Source: Methylobacterium brachiatum (GTDB lineage Bacteria > Pseudomonadota > Alphaproteobacteria > Rhizobiales > Beijerinckiaceae). Taken from it: a DNA stretch of 64,000 nt. Below the pieces are notes generated by a model that saw only the letters and a list, made by a program, of their open reading frames with translations, was not told the DNA's origin and did not search any database. The stretch is taken from positions 434,001-498,000 of the forward strand of contig NZ_JAJALK010000001.1 in NCBI RefSeq assembly GCF_020523825.1. The letters are read 5' to 3'. A program made the translations under genes and the position numbers. Shown one piece after another: positions 56,592 through 64,000 of the stretch. How positions within the stretch are numbered: the first letter of the stretch is position 1; each line of letters starts with the position of its first letter.

Positions 56592-57251
56592 ATGAGCACC
56601 GAGACGGTCGCGATCATCGATTACGGGTCGGGCAACCTCCATTCGGCCGCCAAGGCGTTCGAGCGCGCAGCCCGCGAGGCCGGGCGCGACGCGCGCATCC
56701 GCCTGACCTCCGACCCGGCCGTCGTGGCCGCCGCCGATCGCGTCGTGCTGCCGGGCGTCGGCGCCTACGCGGATTGCCGGCGCGGGCTCGATTCCGTCCC
56801 CGGCATGGTCGAGGCCATGACCGAGGTGGCGCAGGTCGCCGGCCGGCCGTTCCTCGGCATCTGCGTCGGCATGCAGCTGCTTGCGAGCCGCGGGCTGGAA
56901 TACGAGACGACGCCCGGTCTCGGCTGGATTCCGGGCGATGTCGCGCCGATCCGCCCGTCCGACCCGGCGCTCAAGATCCCCCATATGGGCTGGAACACCC
57001 TGCGGATTGCGCGCGACCACGCGTTGCTCGCCGGCATTCCAACCGGCGAGGACGGGTTGCACGCCTATTTCGTGCACAGCTTCGCGCTGGCTGCGGAACG
57101 CCCGGAGGATGTCGTGGCCCAGGCCGATTACGGCGGTCCCGTCACCGCAATGGTCGCCCGCGGCAACGTCGCCGGCACACAGTTCCACCCCGAGAAGAGT
57201 CAGCGCCTCGGCCTGGCGCTCATCGCGAATTTTCTGACCTGGCGCCCCTGA
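56592..57251 (+). CDS. hisH: Imidazole glycerol-phosphate synthase glutaminase subunit
   Basis: A 219-residue class-I glutaminase that gives ammonia to HisF. Nucleophile Cys is in [11 protein letters not shown] near residue 87, and the His-Glu pair is in [10 protein letters not shown] near 198. The N-terminus [11 protein letters not shown] is typical. Confidence 0.97.
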   Translation: MSTETVAIIDYGSGNLHSAAKAFERAAREAGRDARIRLTSDPAVVAAADRVVLPGVGAYADCRRGLDSVPGMVEAMTEVAQVAGRPFLGICVGMQLLASRGLEYETTPGLGWIPGDVAPIRPSDPALKIPHMGWNTLRIARDHALLAGIPTGEDGLHAYFVHSFALAAERPEDVVAQADYGGPVTAMVARGNVAGTQFHPEKSQRLGLALIANFLTWRP

Positions 57252-57288
57252 ACGCGCTCCGGATTCGGCGAGAAGGAAGACAGCACCC

Positions 57289-58032
57289 GTGATCCTGTAC
57301 CCGGCGATCGACCTGAAGGAGGGACGCTGCGTCCGCCTCGTCCAGGGGGACATGGCGCAGGCCAAGATCTTCGGCGACGATCCGGCCGCGCAGGCCGCGA
57401 CCTTCGAGGAGCAGGGCTTTCCCTGGCTCCACGTGGTCGATCTGGACGGCGCCTTCGCGGGCGCACCGCGCAACGCCGCCGCAGTGGACGCGATCCTGGC
57501 CCGGGTCGGCATCCCGGTGCAGCTCGGCGGCGGCATCCGCGAGATGAAGACGCTGGAGGGCTGGCTCGCCAAGGGCGTCGCCCGGGTGATCATCGGCACG
57601 GCGGCGGTGCGCGATCCCGCCTTCGTCCGCGAGGCGGCGCGCCTGCATCCCGGCAAGATCGCGGTAGGCATCGACGCCAAGGACGGGCGCGTGGCCGTCG
57701 AGGGCTGGGCGCAGACCTCCAGCATGACCGCCGAGGAGCTCGGCCGTCGCTTCGAGGATGCCGGCGTCGCGGCGATCATCTACACCGACATTGCCCGCGA
57801 CGGCATCCTGAAGGGTCTCAACGTCGAGATGACTCTGGCGCTGGCCCAGGCCGTGCGCATCCCGGTGATCGCGTCGGGAGGCCTCGCCTCCATCGACGAC
57901 GTGCACCGGCTGCTCCAGCCCGATTGCGCCCTCATCGCCGGCGCCATCACCGGACGGGCCCTCTATGACGGCCGCATCGACCCGCAGGCCGCGCTCGCCG
58001 CCATCGCGCGCGCGCGCGGCCCGTCGGCGTGA
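57289..58032 (+). CDS. hisA: ProFAR isomerase
   Basis: A 247-residue (beta/alpha)8-barrel isomerase. Phosphate-binding half-barrel motifs are [14 protein letters not shown] near residue 8 and [13 protein letters not shown] near 190; [14 protein letters not shown] and [15 protein letters not shown] also match. The start is [15 protein letters not shown]. Confidence 0.97.
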   Translation: MILYPAIDLKEGRCVRLVQGDMAQAKIFGDDPAAQAATFEEQGFPWLHVVDLDGAFAGAPRNAAAVDAILARVGIPVQLGGGIREMKTLEGWLAKGVARVIIGTAAVRDPAFVREAARLHPGKIAVGIDAKDGRVAVEGWAQTSSMTAEELGRRFEDAGVAAIIYTDIARDGILKGLNVEMTLALAQAVRIPVIASGGLASIDDVHRLLQPDCALIAGAITGRALYDGRIDPQAALAAIARARGPSA

Positions 58033-58072
58033 TAGGTTTTTGTGATCGAAGGACCTCGACTCGGAGGCTGTG

Positions 58073-58522
58073 ATGGCCTGCCGCGGAACGGCTTACCAAG
58101 ACGACTTTTACATCTGGACACAGGAGCAGGGCGCCCGCCTGCGGGCGGGCGATGTCGCGGGGCTCGACTGCCCGAACCTCGCGGATGAGATCGAGAGCTT
58201 AGGCCGGACTCAGTTCGCGACCTTGGTCGATGCTCTGCGGGGATTACTCGTGACCATGCTGACGATCGATCGCCGCCCCGGTTTGCAGAACCGACGCGAG
58301 GCGATCGAGATCGCGATGCACCGGAATCACGTCTCCGACGAACTGCAAGACAGCCCGAGTCTCAGGAACCGGCTGAGCGACGCTGTCGAGCGGGCCTATC
58401 GCTCCGCCCGCCTCGAAGCCGCGGACGCCACAGGCTTGGCGTTGAGGCACTTCCCAGAAGCCTGCCCGTACACGTATCAGGACATCATGGATCGTCCGTT
58501 CGCGATCGATCCCGAATCCTGA
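58073..58522 (+). CDS. DUF29-family protein inserted in his operon
   Basis: A 149-residue helical protein with the DUF29 pattern: YQDDFYIWTQEQGARLRAGD at residues 8-27, LADEIESLGRTQFATLVD, and AYRSARLEAADATGLALRHFPEACPYTYQDIM. DUF29 function is unknown. It separates hisA from hisF, which are normally adjacent. ATG at 58073 follows CGGAGG. Its third-position GC is lower than its neighbours, suggesting recent arrival. Confidence 0.85.
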   Translation: MACRGTAYQDDFYIWTQEQGARLRAGDVAGLDCPNLADEIESLGRTQFATLVDALRGLLVTMLTIDRRPGLQNRREAIEIAMHRNHVSDELQDSPSLRNRLSDAVERAYRSARLEAADATGLALRHFPEACPYTYQDIMDRPFAIDPES

Positions 58523-58540
58523 TCGGACCGCCGAGGGCTC

Positions 58541-59344
58541 GTGCTCAAAACCCGCATCATCCCCTGCCTCGACGTGAAGGACGGCCGCGTCGTGAAGGGC
58601 GTCCGCTTCGAGGGGCTGCGCGATGCCGGCGATCCGGTGGAGGCGGCGAAGGTCTACGACGCGGCCGGCGCCGACGAGCTCTGCTTCCTCGACATCACCG
58701 CGAGCCGCGAGGCCCGGGGCACGCTGCTCGATATCGTCAGCCGCACCGCCGAGGCCTGCTTCATGCCGCTCACCGTCGGCGGCGGCGTGCGCACTGTCGA
58801 GGACGTGCGCGCGCTGCTGCTCGCCGGCGCCGACAAGGTCGCGATCAACACCGCCGCAGTGAAGGACCCGGACCTCGTCGCCCGGGCGGCGGAAAAATTC
58901 GGCGCGCAGTGCATCGTGGTGGCGATCGACGCCAAGCGGGTCTCCGGTCCCGGCGAACCCGCCCGGTGGGAGATCTTCACCCATGGCGGCCGCGACCCGA
59001 CCGGGATCGACGCCGTCGCCTTCGCCCGCCTGGTCGCCGAGAAGGGCGCCGGGGAGCTGCTGGTGACCTCCATGGACAAGGACGGCACCCGTTCCGGCTA
59101 CGACCTGGCCCTCACGCGGGCGATCAGCGACGCCGTGACCGTGCCGGTCATCGCCTCGGGCGGGGTCGGCGGCCTCGACGACCTCGTGGCCGGGGTGGCT
59201 CAGGGCGGGGCGAGCGCCGTGCTCGCCGCATCGATCTTCCATTTCGGGCAGGCGAGCGTCGCCGAGGCGAAGGCCCATATGGCGGCCGCCGGCCTCGCGA
59301 TGCGTCTCGACGGCCCGGCATCATCCGCGAGGGCGCCCCTGTGA
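58541..59344 (+). CDS. hisF: Imidazole glycerol-phosphate synthase cyclase subunit
   Basis: A 267-residue barrel that, with HisH, makes imidazole glycerol phosphate and AICAR. Motifs are [15 protein letters not shown] at residues 4-18 with the catalytic Asp, [14 protein letters not shown] near 172 with the second Asp, and [17 protein letters not shown] start. Its stop overlaps the start of the following pyrC-like gene by four bases. Confidence 0.97.
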   Translation: MLKTRIIPCLDVKDGRVVKGVRFEGLRDAGDPVEAAKVYDAAGADELCFLDITASREARGTLLDIVSRTAEACFMPLTVGGGVRTVEDVRALLLAGADKVAINTAAVKDPDLVARAAEKFGAQCIVVAIDAKRVSGPGEPARWEIFTHGGRDPTGIDAVAFARLVAEKGAGELLVTSMDKDGTRSGYDLALTRAISDAVTVPVIASGGVGGLDDLVAGVAQGGASAVLAASIFHFGQASVAEAKAHMAAAGLAMRLDGPASSARAPL

Positions 59345-60645
59345 CCAGCATTCTTCTCGTCAACGCGACCCTCCTCGATCCGGCGACGGGGCGCGAGACG
59401 CGCGGTGCCGTGCTGGTGCAGGACGGCCGCATCGCCGACATCGCCGAGGGCGCCGCGCCCGGAGCCCCGGCGGACGCCGCCCGGATCGACTGCCGCGGAA
59501 GAATCCTGACCCCGGGCCTGATCGACATGCGCGCCTTCGTGGGCGAGCCGGGGGCCGAGCATCGCGAGACGCTGGCCTCGGCCAGTGCCGCGGCGGCGGC
59601 GGGCGGCGTCACGACCCTGGTCTGCATGCCCGACACCAACCCGGTGATCGACGGCCCGGCGATCGTCGATTTCGTGCTCCGCCGCGCGCGCGATACCGCC
59701 TGCGTCCATGTCCTGCCCGCCGCCGCGATCACCAAGGGCCTGGCCGGCAAGGAGATGACCGAGTTCGGCCTGCTTCAGGAGGCCGGCGCGGTGGCCTTCA
59801 CGGACGGGCTGCACGCCGTGGCGAACGCCCAGGTGATGCGCCGCGCCCTGACCTACGCCCGGGATTTCGACGCCCTGCTGATGCAGCATGTCGAGGATGC
59901 CGACCTCGTCGCCGAGGGGGTGATGAACGAGGGCGAGCTGGCCTCGCGCCTCGGGCTGATGGGCATCCCCCGCGAGGCCGAGACCGTCATGCTGGAGCGC
60001 GACATCCGCCTCGTGCGGCTGACCGGCGCCCGCTACCACGCGGCGATGATCTCGACCGCCGATTCGGTGGAGATCGTGCGCCGGGCCAAGCAGGACGGGT
60101 TGCCGGTGACCTGCGGCGTCTCGGTCAACAACCTCGTGCTGAACGAAAACGATATCGGCCATTACCGAACCTTCTGCCGGCTCTCGCCGCCGCTCCGCGA
60201 CGAGGCCGACCGGCATGCCATGGTCCGGGCGCTCGACGAGGGCGTGATCGACGTGGTCGTCTCCGACCACAATCCGCAGGATGTCGAGACCAAGCGCCTG
60301 CCCTTCGCGGAAGCCGCCGACGGCGCGCTCGGGATCGAGACCCTGCTCGGCGCGTCCCTGCGCCTCGTCCATACCGGCGACCTCGCGCTCAACAAGCTGA
60401 TCGCGGCGCTGACCGTGAACCCGGCCCGGATCCTCGGGCGCGAGGCCGGACGCCTGGCGGTCGGCGCGCCTGCCGACCTCGTGCTGATCGATCCCGATCT
60501 GCCCTACGTGCTCGACAAGCGCCGGCTGAAGTCGCGCTCCAAGAACTCGCCCTTCGACGAGGCGCGGCTCCAGGGGGCCGCGGTGCTGACCCTGGTTTCC
60601 GGGCGGATCGTGCACGCGATCGACGATCTCGCGGCGGCGGCCTGA
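59341..60645 (+). CDS. pyrC: Dihydroorotase-like protein lacking the HxH metal motif
   Basis: A 434-residue amidohydrolase-fold protein of the pyrimidine dihydroorotase family. The canonical metal-binding D-x-H-x-H is replaced: the segment after the first strand reads [18 protein letters not shown], with no histidine where DLHVHLREPG is expected. Other parts are kept ([31 protein letters not shown]). This resembles the non-catalytic PyrC' that partners aspartate carbamoyltransferase, with a different active PyrC elsewhere. GTG at 59341 overlaps the hisF stop. pyrB, which often precedes it in related genomes, is not here. Confidence 0.85.
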   Translation: MTSILLVNATLLDPATGRETRGAVLVQDGRIADIAEGAAPGAPADAARIDCRGRILTPGLIDMRAFVGEPGAEHRETLASASAAAAAGGVTTLVCMPDTNPVIDGPAIVDFVLRRARDTACVHVLPAAAITKGLAGKEMTEFGLLQEAGAVAFTDGLHAVANAQVMRRALTYARDFDALLMQHVEDADLVAEGVMNEGELASRLGLMGIPREAETVMLERDIRLVRLTGARYHAAMISTADSVEIVRRAKQDGLPVTCGVSVNNLVLNENDIGHYRTFCRLSPPLRDEADRHAMVRALDEGVIDVVVSDHNPQDVETKRLPFAEAADGALGIETLLGASLRLVHTGDLALNKLIAALTVNPARILGREAGRLAVGAPADLVLIDPDLPYVLDKRRLKSRSKNSPFDEARLQGAAVLTLVSGRIVHAIDDLAAAA

Positions 60646-61250
60646 TGCTGGCCGATCTCGCGACGCCGGCCGCCCTCGGTGGCCTGGCCCTCGGCTACGC
60701 CCTGGGCTCGATCCCGTTCGGGCTGATCTTCACGCGCGTCGCCGGTCTCGGCGACGTCCGGGCGATCGGCTCGGGCAATATCGGCGCGACCAACGTGCTG
60801 CGCACCGGTCGGAAGGGCCTCGCCGCCGCAACCCTGCTGGGCGACGCCCTGAAGGGGACGGCCGCCGTGCTGATCGCCCGTCAGCTGGGCGGCGAAGGCC
60901 CGGCGCTGGCCGCCGGGCTCGGGGCCTTCCTCGGCCATCTCTTCCCGGTCTGGCTCGGCTTCAAGGGCGGAAAGGGAGTCGCGACCTTCATCGGCGTGCT
61001 GCTGGCGTTCAGCCCCCCGGCTTTGGCCGCCTTCGCGGTGATCTGGCTCGGCCTCGCCTTCGCGCTGAAATACTCGTCGCTCGCCGCCCTGGCGGCCTCC
61101 GCGGCGACGCCGCTGGTGCTGTGGGCGCTCGACGCGCCGACGCAAGCTGTGCTGCTCCTGCTGCTCGGCGTGCTGTTATGGTGGAAGCACGCGCCCAACA
61201 TCCGGCGACTCGCGGCCGGCACCGAGGGGCGCATCGGCCAGAAAGGCTGA
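60645..61250 (+). CDS. plsY: Acyl-phosphate:glycerol-3-phosphate acyltransferase
   Basis: A 201-residue inner-membrane enzyme with about six spans that makes lysophosphatidic acid from acyl phosphate. Motifs are [15 protein letters not shown] near residue 42 and [13 protein letters not shown] near 105. It starts with a one-base overlap (TGATG) with the preceding gene, so the two are coupled. Confidence 0.95.
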   Translation: MLADLATPAALGGLALGYALGSIPFGLIFTRVAGLGDVRAIGSGNIGATNVLRTGRKGLAAATLLGDALKGTAAVLIARQLGGEGPALAAGLGAFLGHLFPVWLGFKGGKGVATFIGVLLAFSPPALAAFAVIWLGLAFALKYSSLAALAASAATPLVLWALDAPTQAVLLLLLGVLLWWKHAPNIRRLAAGTEGRIGQKG

Positions 61251-61287
61251 GCGTACGCGCCGGATGGCGTGATCCCGGGGGTGCGTC

Positions 61288-62490
61288 ATGCAGCTCACCG
61301 ATGCGCAGCGCCTCGACTGGCTGCGCCTGATCCGGACCGAGGGTATCGGCCCGCGCAATTTCCGTTCCCTGATCAACCGGTTCGGCGGCGCGGCGGCAGC
61401 GCTCGAGGCGCTGCCGGATTTGAGCCGTCGTCAGGGCCGGCGCATCGAGCCGTTCAGCCGGGCGCGAGCCGAGGACGAAATCGCCGCCCTGGCGCGCCTC
61501 GGCGGGCGCCTGCTCGCCACCGGGGAAGCGACGTATCCCCGTCTGCTCCAGCTCACCGACGCGGCGCCGCCGCTGATCGCCCTGCGCGGCGCGCCACAGA
61601 TCCTGAACCGGCCTTCGGTGGCGCTGGTCGGATCGCGCAACGCCTCGACCGCCGGGCTCGCCTTCACGGAGCGCCTGGCCCGCGGCCTCGGCGAAGCCGG
61701 ACTTGTCGTCGTGTCCGGCCTCGCCCGCGGGATCGATGCGCGGGCGCACAAAGCCACCCTGCAGACCGGCACCATTGCCGTCATGGCCGGCGGGCAGGAT
61801 CGGATCTACCCGGCGAGCCATGTCGGCCTGGTGGACGCGATCCTGGGGGAGGGCGGGGCGGTCCTGGCCGAGATGCCGATGGGCTGGGAGGCGCGCGGCC
61901 GCGACTTCCCCCGGCGCAACCGGATCATTTCCGGTTTGGCCTACGGTACGATCGTCATGGAGGCGGCGCGCCGGTCCGGCTCCCTGATCACGGCGCGCTA
62001 CGCCCTGGAGCAGAATCGCGAGGTCTTCGCGGTCCCGGGCTCGCCCCTGGATCCGCGGGCCGAGGGCACCAACGACTTGATCCGCCAGGGGGCAACCCTG
62101 GTGGCCGACGTGGATCACGTCCTCGACGTGATCGGCCCGATCATCGAGCGCGGTCCCGATCCCGACGCCGCCCCCGCGCGGCAACGGCCCGACCTCGCCG
62201 AGCAGCCGGATTTCTGGGACGAGATCGATCTGGAGGGACGGCCGAGCCTGCCGAACGGTGGCGCAGACCCGGATCTCGTTTTCGACGCCCCGGTCGTCGA
62301 GCCGGACGAGCCCGCGGACGACCGTCAAACAATCATCGCCCTGCTGGGGCCGAGCCCGGTCGGCACCGACGAGCTCGCGCGCAGCGCCGGCGTCGGCGCC
62401 CGCGTGGTGCAGACCGTGCTGCTGGAGCTGGAGCTCGACGGCCGCATCGAGCGGCACGGCAGCGGCGCGGTCTCGCTGGTCAGTCGCTGA
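61288..62490 (+). CDS. dprA: DNA-processing protein DprA
   Basis: A 400-residue protein: an N-terminal SAM-like helical domain, a Rossmann-fold core ([10 protein letters not shown] near 111, [39 protein letters not shown]) and a C-terminal winged-helix domain after an acidic linker. It binds single-stranded DNA and loads RecA in natural transformation. Its 3' end overlaps the convergent ruvX gene by 11 bases. Confidence 0.95.
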   Translation: MQLTDAQRLDWLRLIRTEGIGPRNFRSLINRFGGAAAALEALPDLSRRQGRRIEPFSRARAEDEIAALARLGGRLLATGEATYPRLLQLTDAAPPLIALRGAPQILNRPSVALVGSRNASTAGLAFTERLARGLGEAGLVVVSGLARGIDARAHKATLQTGTIAVMAGGQDRIYPASHVGLVDAILGEGGAVLAEMPMGWEARGRDFPRRNRIISGLAYGTIVMEAARRSGSLITARYALEQNREVFAVPGSPLDPRAEGTNDLIRQGATLVADVDHVLDVIGPIIERGPDPDAAPARQRPDLAEQPDFWDEIDLEGRPSLPNGGADPDLVFDAPVVEPDEPADDRQTIIALLGPSPVGTDELARSAGVGARVVQTVLLELELDGRIERHGSGAVSLVSR

Positions 62491-62974
62491 CCGGGTCCGC
62501 GTCGGAATCGGCGAGGTTGCGCATCACGTCGAGGCAGCCCTGCAGGATGTAGGCGGCGGCGAGCTTGTCCACGAGTTGGCCGCGCCGCGCGCGGGACGCA
62601 TCCGCCTCGATCAGCGCCCGGGTCACGACGGCGGTGGACAGGCGCTCGTCGAAGAACACGTGCGGGATGTCGATGATCGGCTTCAGGTTGCGCACGAAGG
62701 CGCGGGTCGACTGAACGCGAGGCCCCTCGCTGCCATCCATGTTGAGCGGCAGACCGATCACCAGCCCGCCGACCGCGTGCTGCCGGCAGAGCGCGGCGAG
62801 GCGCTGGGCGTCGGGGGTGAACTTCACCCGGCGGATCGTCTCGAGGGGCGTGGCGATCTGGCGACCCAGATCCGACAGGGCGAGCCCGATCGTCTTGGTG
62901 CCGAGATCGACCCCGATCAGGCGCGCGCCGCCCCGCGAGGCGGCCGCGAAGGTACGGATCTCGTCGAAATTCAT
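62480..62974 (-). CDS. ruvX: RuvX/YqgF Holliday-junction resolvase-like protein
   Basis: A 164-residue RNase-H-fold protein of the YqgF family. Catalytic-site motifs are [15 protein letters not shown] near residue 21, [15 protein letters not shown] near 72 and [11 protein letters not shown] near 107. In bacteria it processes the 5' end of pre-16S rRNA. It is convergent with dprA, and is followed upstream by the SUKH-type gene nine bases away. Confidence 0.94.
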   Translation of the reverse strand: MNFDEIRTFAAASRGGARLIGVDLGTKTIGLALSDLGRQIATPLETIRRVKFTPDAQRLAALCRQHAVGGLVIGLPLNMDGSEGPRVQSTRAFVRNLKPIIDIPHVFFDERLSTAVVTRALIEADASRARRGQLVDKLAAAYILQGCLDVMRNLADSDADPVSD

Positions 62975-62983
62975 GGCCTGGCC

Positions 62984-63550
62984 CTACGCCAGCCCGGCGC
63001 CCCGCGCCAGCGTCGCCTCCGCGATCCCGTCGAACCGGGCCGGAAGCGGCGTCGCGCCCGGACCCAGGACGATGGCGGCGGAGGGTCGGGTCACGCGGTC
63101 GAAGAAGTCGGCCAGGCTCTCGCCGCCGAAACGCACGGTCTCGAGATCGGGGGCGAGCAGCCAGATGTCGTACTCGTCAGTCGCTCCGGCGACGTCCCAG
63201 AACAGGAAGCTGCCATCCTCGCCCGCGCCGAAGAAGCAGGCGCGCTCGATCACCGCCGGGTCGCCGTCCTCGACGTCGAAGCGGTGCGGCTCGCCGTCAC
63301 GCTCCAGCATCGCCACCGCGTTGCCGACGCTGACGGCGATCACGCCGGCCTGGGTCGCGAGATCGCTGGCCTCGAACGGGGCCGGCACGGCGATCCGGAA
63401 CTGCTCGGCGGCCAGGCCGATGCCGCAGGTCTCGCAGAAGCTCCGGTAGGAGGCCGGCAGGGGGAAGCCGAGCTCCGCGGCGGCGCGGTCGAGATCCGCC
63501 GGCTGTGCCAGGAAGCCCGCCGACAGGCTCGTGAACACCTGCTCCCACAT
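62984..63550 (-). CDS. SMI1/KNR4 (SUKH) family protein
   Basis: A 188-residue protein with the SUKH pattern: AAAELGFPLPASYRSFCETCGIG at about residues 24-46, then FFGAGEDGSFLFWDV. SUKH proteins are widespread as immunity partners of polymorphic toxins, but no toxin gene is nearby, so it may be a cellular adaptor. ATG at 63550 was chosen for the family-like length. It directly precedes ruvX on the same strand with a nine-base gap, so they probably share a transcript. Confidence 0.75.
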   Translation of the reverse strand: MWEQVFTSLSAGFLAQPADLDRAAAELGFPLPASYRSFCETCGIGLAAEQFRIAVPAPFEASDLATQAGVIAVSVGNAVAMLERDGEPHRFDVEDGDPAVIERACFFGAGEDGSFLFWDVAGATDEYDIWLLAPDLETVRFGGESLADFFDRVTRPSAAIVLGPGATPLPARFDGIAEATLARGAGLA

Positions 63551-63667
63551 CAAACCCGCTCCCTCGTCCACAGCGTTAACGCTCTCCGCAGATCGACCCA
63601 GATGCACCCGGATCCGTTCGCGAATAGGTAGGTTAAAACTTCGTTAATCCACGTTTCGGGTATCGCC

Positions 63668-63862
63668 ATGCCGACGATAGGCCAGCCCAGCGCCCCAAGC
63701 CCGTCCCGCCGCAAGCAGCCCATGACCCGCAAGCAGTGCTGGATGCTGGTCCTGGCCTTCGAAGTTCTGGTCTTCGGTGTCTCGCAATCGGTCTTCCGGC
63801 CGGCGCGGCAGGCCGGGATCACGATCGAGATGTCGGTGACGCCGAACCACGTGGTGACCTGA
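63668..63862 (+). CDS. Possible small single-span membrane protein, 64 aa
   Basis: A short frame with a basic N-terminus and one hydrophobic segment (CWMLVLAFEVLVFGVSQSVF, about residues 24-43). An internal ATG at 63722 would give a 46-residue form. No ribosome site is strong and no family is recognised. It diverges from the SUKH gene. The last 140 bases of the window after it hold no supported gene. Confidence 0.35.
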   Translation: MPTIGQPSAPSPSRRKQPMTRKQCWMLVLAFEVLVFGVSQSVFRPARQAGITIEMSVTPNHVVT

Positions 63863-64000
63863 TCCACCCGGTCTAGCCGGATCTCTTCCCACGGCGCGGC
63901 CATGCAGACCACCGCCCGCGTTGCGGCGCGTCGAAGCGCAGTGCTATAGCCCGGCCCGGCGCCGGGGATGCCTCCCGGGCAGGGACGAACGGGACGGCAT

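Overview
The window is very GC-rich alphaproteobacterial chromosome, most like Methylobacterium or a close relative in the Methylobacteriaceae (Hyphomicrobiales). This rests on the FixLJ-FixK oxygen circuit, separate petA/petB/petC genes, the hisB-DUF2628-hisH-hisA-hisF order, the pyrC-plsY-dprA/ruvX neighbourhood and a Rhizobiales-type palindromic repeat. I saw no rRNA, tRNA, CRISPR array, prophage or intact insertion sequence.

Bases 1-13.7 kb form a low-oxygen/stress regulon. It holds the end of a phosphoketolase gene, a BON-domain operon, a divergent F1-ATPase inhibitor (zeta) homologue, two SPW-type membrane proteins, FixK, a receiver-only regulator, FixJ, a heme-PAS FixL, two tandem universal stress proteins, a BLUF photosensor and a TPC-type P1B metal ATPase. 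Nine FNR/FixK-like sites (TTGA-N6-TCAA or one-base variants) lie in this stretch, eight of them ahead of genes, and a FixJ-like site lies ahead of fixK. The whole circuit and many of its targets can be read directly.

13.9-17.7 kb carries a membrane hybrid histidine kinase and a NarL-type regulator on the minus strand, separated by a secreted protein. Diverging from them, 17.98-26.9 kb is a same-strand operon with no recognised pathway: a membrane-anchored beta-rich protein, a single and a tandem CbxX/CfqX-type AAA+ ATPase, two membrane-anchored Sel1-like proteins, two secreted proteins and a small membrane protein. RuBisCO genes are absent. This is the best candidate in the window for an undescribed envelope system.

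27-42 kb is mixed: a gene-poor 850-base stretch, two secreted proteins, a TonB-dependent siderophore receptor with an iron-control-like palindrome upstream, two Tat-exported oxidoreductases with an NTT-like transporter, guaA, a vapBC-type toxin-antitoxin pair, a LysE exporter, an SGNH hydrolase with trmO, and amn.

42.5-64 kb is mostly housekeeping: a glycine-rich secreted protein, an SLC13 permease, sdhCDAB, an Inh-type lipoprotein, an ABC exporter, petABC (bc1 complex), a long palindromic repeat, mtnP, the his cluster (hisB, DUF2628, hisH, hisA, DUF29, hisF), a dihydroorotase-like pyrC without its metal-site HxH, plsY, dprA, ruvX and a SUKH-family protein. The FixLJK circuit, Sdh and bc1 together describe a respiratory organism that senses oxygen limitation.
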